Below, in pieces: positions 61,043 through 64,000 of a stretch of DNA of 64,000 bases. The notes under the pieces were generated by a model, which was not told the origin of the DNA, ran no database searches, and saw only the letters and a list, made by a program, of their open reading frames with translations. Origin of the DNA: CAVXZE01 sp964615365 (GTDB lineage Bacteria; Myxococcota_A; UBA9160; UBA6930); assembly GCA_964615365.1 (NCBI GenBank), contig CAZTOU010000007.1, positions 62,001 through 126,000 of the forward strand. Reading direction: 5' to 3'. The translations under genes and the position numbers were made by a program. Positions within the stretch are counted from its first letter, which is position 1. Each line of letters starts with the position of its first letter.

Positions 61043-62509
61043 ATGATGCAGACTGGTGAGAGCAAGCTCGGCAGGGGTCGGATGGCCCTCTACGCCATGT
61101 CGGGCTTCGGACTCGGCTGCATCGACTTCATCGTCGCCGTCTACCTGCTCAAGTACTACACCGATCACGTCGCGTTGAGCGCGACGCTGGCGGGTGTCGC
61201 GCTGATGCTCGGCAAGCTCTTCGACGGGGCGAGCGACCCCATCATGGGGTTCGTCTCCGACCGCACCCGGACCCGCTGGGGCCGCCGCCGCCCCTGGTTC
61301 CTGGTGGGGATGGCGCCCTTCGCTCTCAGCTTCATCGCGATGTTCTCCGCCGACGGCGAGTGGAGCCAGACGGAGCTCTTCTTCTGGCTGCTCTCCTGGA
61401 ACGTGGTGTTCTGGTCCGCGCAGACGGTGATTCAGGTGCCCCACGCGGCCCTCGCTGGCGAGATGGTGGAGGCACACGACGAGCGCAACGCGATCATGGG
61501 GTGGCGCGAGGCCATGTCGCAAGTCGGGCTTCTGGTGGGAGCGACCGCACCCCTCCTCGTGCTCGGCTCGATGCAGCAAGGCGCGGTCGACGCGGCGCTG
61601 GCGGAGGGAATCGGAGCGGAGGCTGCGCGCGCGGCCGGAATGCTGGCCAGGGGGAAGGCGCATTCGACGATGGCCTGGCAGTTCGCCGGCCTGGTCTTCG
61701 TGGGCGTCTTCCTCACCTTCATCGGTACCCGCGAGCCGGACCGACCGCGGACTCCACCCCGCGAATCCGTGTTCGGGGACTTCTCCGACACCCTGAAGAG
61801 CGCGCCCTTCCGCCACTTCGCCCTCATCTTCTTCTTCGATCAGATCGCCAGCGGGCTCACCGCCACGCTGGTTCTCTACACCATCCGCGACTGGTGGCAG
61901 TTCGAGGGCCCTCACGAGATGCTCCTGATCATGGCCTTTCTTCTCTCGGCGCTCGCGAGCATCCCCTTCTGGGTCCGACTCGGGGGAAGACTGGAGAAGA
62001 GGACGATCTTCGCGATGGGCTCGTTCCTCTCCGCGGCGATGCTGCTCGGCGCCACACTCGTCCCGATCTTCGGTCTGGGTCTGGCCTACGCCGGGTTGAT
62101 CGGAGCCGGGGTCGGAAGCGGGGGGCGCGCCGTGATGGCGATGTCGTCGATGCCCGACATCATCGACGACGACGAGCAGAGAACGCACACGCGCAAGGAT
62201 GGCGCCTACTTCGGTATGTGGAGCGTCCTGCGCAAGACGACGCGGGCGCTTTCGATCGGGGGGGTGGGTGTCGGCCTGGCCTTCTGGGGCTACCAGGAGG
62301 GCGCGATGGTCCAGCCGGAATCCGCACGCGAGGGCATCATGTGGATGTTCTCGATCATTCCCGGGCTCGCCTCCGCAGCCTGCGGTCTGCTCTTTCTCAG
62401 GTTTCCGATCACGCGTGCCATGCACGCGGCGACGATCGAAGAGCTGCGGCGACGCCGGAGCGCCGCGCACCAGGAGCCCTGGCGCGACGATGGAAAGGAG
62501 GGGCGATGA
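61043..62509 (+). CDS. GPH-family (glycoside-pentoside-hexuronide) MFS cation symporter
   Basis: A 488-residue transporter with twelve predicted helices. The GPH signatures are LGKLFDGASDPIMGFVSDRTRTRWGRRRPW near residue 70 and a middle RNAIMGWREAMSQVG. A central hydrophilic region (about 185-240) includes an alanine-rich stretch. It would import a sugar or related solute with sodium or protons; MFSD2-like lipid transport is another possibility. Its stop overlaps the yjbQ start (ATGA). Start ATG 61043. Confidence 0.87.
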   Translation: MMQTGESKLGRGRMALYAMSGFGLGCIDFIVAVYLLKYYTDHVALSATLAGVALMLGKLFDGASDPIMGFVSDRTRTRWGRRRPWFLVGMAPFALSFIAMFSADGEWSQTELFFWLLSWNVVFWSAQTVIQVPHAALAGEMVEAHDERNAIMGWREAMSQVGLLVGATAPLLVLGSMQQGAVDAALAEGIGAEAARAAGMLARGKAHSTMAWQFAGLVFVGVFLTFIGTREPDRPRTPPRESVFGDFSDTLKSAPFRHFALIFFFDQIASGLTATLVLYTIRDWWQFEGPHEMLLIMAFLLSALASIPFWVRLGGRLEKRTIFAMGSFLSAAMLLGATLVPIFGLGLAYAGLIGAGVGSGGRAVMAMSSMPDIIDDDEQRTHTRKDGAYFGMWSVLRKTTRALSIGGVGVGLAFWGYQEGAMVQPESAREGIMWMFSIIPGLASAACGLLFLRFPITRAMHAATIEELRRRRSAAHQEPWRDDGKEGR

Positions 62510-62928
62510 AGAGCCACCGCAAGATTTTGACTCTCGAAATCCCGGAGCGCATGGACTTCGTGAACATCACCCAGGAGGTTCGGGCGGCCCTTCGCAAGAG
62601 CGGCATCCAGGAGGGCCTCTGCCTGGTCAACGCGATGCACATCACCGCCAGCGTCTTCATCAATGACGACGAGCCCGGGCTGCACGAGGACTACAAGCGC
62701 TGGCTCGAGTGGCTGGCGCCCTTCGACCCGAGCCCCGAGCGCTACCACCACAACCGGACCGGCGAGGACAACGGCGACGCCCATCACAAGCGTCAGGTGA
62801 TGGGGCGCGAGGTGGTGGTGGCGGTGACCGGCGGCGAGCTCGATTTCGGCCCCTGGGAGCAGATCTTCTACGGCGAGTTCGACGGCCGCCGCTCCAAGCG
62901 CATCATGATCAAGATCATCGGCGAGTAG
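62506..62928 (+). CDS. YjbQ/UPF0047 family protein (secondary thiamine-phosphate synthase type)
   Basis: A 140-residue protein with the UPF0047 pattern. The N-terminus is TLEIPERMDFVNITQEVRAAL; then NAMHITASVFINDDE with a His; HHNRTGEDNGDAHHKRQVMG with clustered His; and a C-terminal FGPWEQIFYGEFDGRRSKRIMIKIIG. The family has weak thiamine-phosphate synthase activity in E. coli; its true role is unclear. It is coupled to the GPH transporter by a 4-bp overlap. It ends 6 bp before the palindromic element copy 2. Confidence 0.88.
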   Translation: MKSHRKILTLEIPERMDFVNITQEVRAALRKSGIQEGLCLVNAMHITASVFINDDEPGLHEDYKRWLEWLAPFDPSPERYHHNRTGEDNGDAHHKRQVMGREVVVAVTGGELDFGPWEQIFYGEFDGRRSKRIMIKIIGE

Positions 62929-62933
62929 CATGC

Positions 62934-62962
62934 GGGGACGTTGAACGTTCAACAACGTCCCC
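62934..62962 (-). repeat. REP-like palindromic element, copy 2 (inverted)
   Basis: Reads as the reverse complement of copy 1 (28652-28679) over 28 bases, with one more C at the end to complete a GGGGAC/GTCCCC pair. It lies between the convergent yjbQ and HIT genes and supplies the last codons and stop of the HIT gene. Confidence 0.7.
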
Positions 62963-63392
62963 GTTCGAAGGAGGAGCGGAGCTTGTCCGCGATCTCGTCG
63001 AGTGCGGGTCGCGTGGGAGGGGACGCACCTCGACTGCCGAACCGGAACCCCGATCCGTCTCCCCGGTAGCGCGGAATCACGTGCAGGTGGACGTGGAAGA
63101 TCTCCTGCCCGGCCGCCTCGCCATCAGCCAGGAGCAGATTGACGCCCTCGCAGCCGAGGTCCGAGCGCCGCATCGCGGCGGCCACCCGCTGACCCACGCG
63201 GAAGACCTCCGCCCCAGCCTCCGGGTCGAGCTCGGCGAGGTACGCCGCGTGAGAGGTCGGGATTACCAGGACGTGGCCGGAATTCACGGGAAAGATGTCC
63301 ATGAAGGCACACGAGCGATCGTCGCGGTACACGATGCTGGCCGGCTGACGCCCGGCCAGGATCTCACAGAAGACGCAGCCGCCCGTCGTCAA
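62949..63392 (-). CDS. HIT-family nucleotide-binding protein
   Basis: A 147-residue histidine-triad protein with the active motif HVHLHVIPRYRG near residue 108. A zinc-type CVFCEI is at the N-terminus, and FMDIFPVNSGHVLVIPTSH in the middle. HIT hydrolases remove AMP from nucleotide conjugates. The start is a TTG at 63392 overlapping the upstream stop (TTGA), which fits the family N-terminus; the frame continues upstream as antisense noise. The final residues (SSFERGRC) and the TGA come from the palindromic element. Confidence 0.85.
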   Translation of the reverse strand: MTTGGCVFCEILAGRQPASIVYRDDRSCAFMDIFPVNSGHVLVIPTSHAAYLAELDPEAGAEVFRVGQRVAAAMRRSDLGCEGVNLLLADGEAAGQEIFHVHLHVIPRYRGDGSGFRFGSRGASPPTRPALDEIADKLRSSFERGRC

Positions 63393-64000
63393 TAGACGCG
63401 GCACTCCCACTCGGAGAGGGCGCGAACCTCTTCGCTCAGGTAGGAACGCTTGCGGAAGGTGAGCTCTTCCCAGTCGACCTCGTGACCGTCGAAATCCGGC
63501 CCGTCCACGCAGGCGAAGCGGGTCTCCCCAGCGACGGTGCAGCGGCAGACGCCGCACATTCCGGTCCCATCGATCATCACCGGATTGAGGCTGACGATGG
63601 TCTTGAGCTGGTGGGGGCGCGTGACCTCGGCCGTCTTCTTCATCATGAACATGCAGCCCATCGCCACCACGCGATCGATCTGCTCACCCTCGGCGATCAA
63701 CCGGTCGATGACGTCGGAGACCCGGCCGGCTTCGGGGCCCGAGTCGCCGAAGGTGGTCACGAACAGGCGATCGAGGAACTCGCGGTACTTGTCGTCCCAG
63801 TAGACCAGCTCCTTGGCGCGAGCCTCCATGACCCCGATCACCCGGTTGCCAGCCTCCTTCATGGCTCTCGCCACCGGCAGCACCGCACCGATTCCGTAGC
63901 AACCCATCGCGACGACGACGGTCCCAAACTTCTCGATCTCCTGGGGCTTGCCGAGCGGTCCCACGCAGGCCTCGATCTCGTCGCCGGCCTCGAGCTTGGC
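63389..64000 (-). CDS. SudB/NfnA-type FAD/NAD- and [2Fe-2S]-binding flavoprotein subunit, 5' end outside window
   Basis: The last 203 residues of a protein open at the right edge. Seen are a nucleotide-binding segment GTVVVAMGCYGIGAVLPVARAM, an acidic AEGEQIDRVVAMGCMFMM region, and a C-terminal [2Fe-2S] site DGTGMCGVCRCTVAGETRFACVDGPDFDGHEVDWEEL. This is the ferredoxin-NADP reductase-like subunit of sulfide dehydrogenase/NfnAB (dihydroorotate dehydrogenase electron-transfer type). Its GltD-like partner often follows, but here a HIT gene follows, so the partner, if any, is elsewhere. The N-terminal FAD domain is not visible. Confidence 0.87.
   Translation of the reverse strand, partial: AKLEAGDEIEACVGPLGKPQEIEKFGTVVVAMGCYGIGAVLPVARAMKEAGNRVIGVMEARAKELVYWDDKYREFLDRLFVTTFGDSGPEAGRVSDVIDRLIAEGEQIDRVVAMGCMFMMKKTAEVTRPHQLKTIVSLNPVMIDGTGMCGVCRCTVAGETRFACVDGPDFDGHEVDWEELTFRKRSYLSEEVRALSEWECRVY

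Overview
The window is GC-rich and densely coded, with mostly ATG/GTG starts, many 4-bp stop/start overlaps and short intergenic gaps. The gene set points to a Gram-negative bacterium of the old deltaproteobacterial assemblage (Myxococcota, Desulfobacterota, Binatota or a relative). The evidence is an Lpt lipopolysaccharide-export set beside rpoN, a nitrogen-PTS/RapZ/HprK cluster, bactofilin, TolC, SCP-x type thiolases and a selenoprotein-B family gene. No rRNA, tRNA, CRISPR array, prophage or insertion sequence was recognised. The taxonomic call is inference from gene content only.

Layout. (1) 1-8148, minus: the N-terminal part of comEC running off the left edge, a small unknown gene, then one tight operon ispD-ispF-cysS-uvrB-uvrC closed by a good intrinsic terminator. 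(2) 8242-10518, plus: an exported TolC-type efflux protein and a bactofilin. (3) 10481-21522, minus: yajC-secD-secF, metK, and a regulatory and envelope run lptC-lptA-lptB-rpoN-ptsN-hprK-rapZ-EIIA(Man)-HPr, with a small exported protein at its head. lptA carries an extra N-terminal domain. (4) 21668-28650: an accessory, visibly rearranged zone. It holds a gutted SDR pseudogene, GST, glyoxalase, an APH-like kinase with a DUF6285-like partner, and an exported protein and an MFS-type protein truncated against each other at one junction. It also has a membrane protein with a pseudopilin-like tail and a gene read through an in-frame UGA as a selenoprotein. (5) 28682-33451: SCP-x thiolase, nitroreductase, acyl-CoA dehydrogenase and an anaerobic sulfatase-maturase-like radical SAM enzyme. 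(6) 33438-37344: a tandemly duplicated PiT phosphate transporter/DUF47 pair, in which the DUF47 copies share a 606-bp identical block. (7) 37585-40628: TetR, a PAS histidine kinase and a receiver protein. (8) 40915-53655: alpha-glucan and trehalose metabolism (glgX, malQ, glgP, two GT4 enzymes) enclosing rtcB-archease, a CoA-binding protein and a UPF0104 membrane protein. (9) 54020-64000: a DUF2934 protein, a beta-hydroxyacid dehydrogenase, a hybrid kinase split by UGA, a URO-D-like protein with thiolase, an MBL hydrolase, a GPH transporter, YjbQ, HIT and a partial SudB/NfnA-type flavoprotein.

How the parts fit. The left third is housekeeping: DNA repair, isoprenoid precursors, protein export, SAM synthesis and LPS transport, with a PTS-type phosphorelay that probably reports nitrogen or carbon status. 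The right two thirds suggest a heterotroph handling acyl-CoA/sterol-like substrates, storing and remodelling glucans, importing phosphate and using selenium.

The strongest unusual signal is the in-frame UGA at 28396-28398. It lies in a U-x-x-C motif and is followed, 10 nt later, by a perfect 8-bp stem with a GUG loop. A second in-frame UGA (56829-56831) splits a histidine kinase at a tryptophan position, lacks that structure and looks like an ordinary nonsense change. A 28-nt palindromic element occurs twice in opposite orientation, both times between convergent genes.
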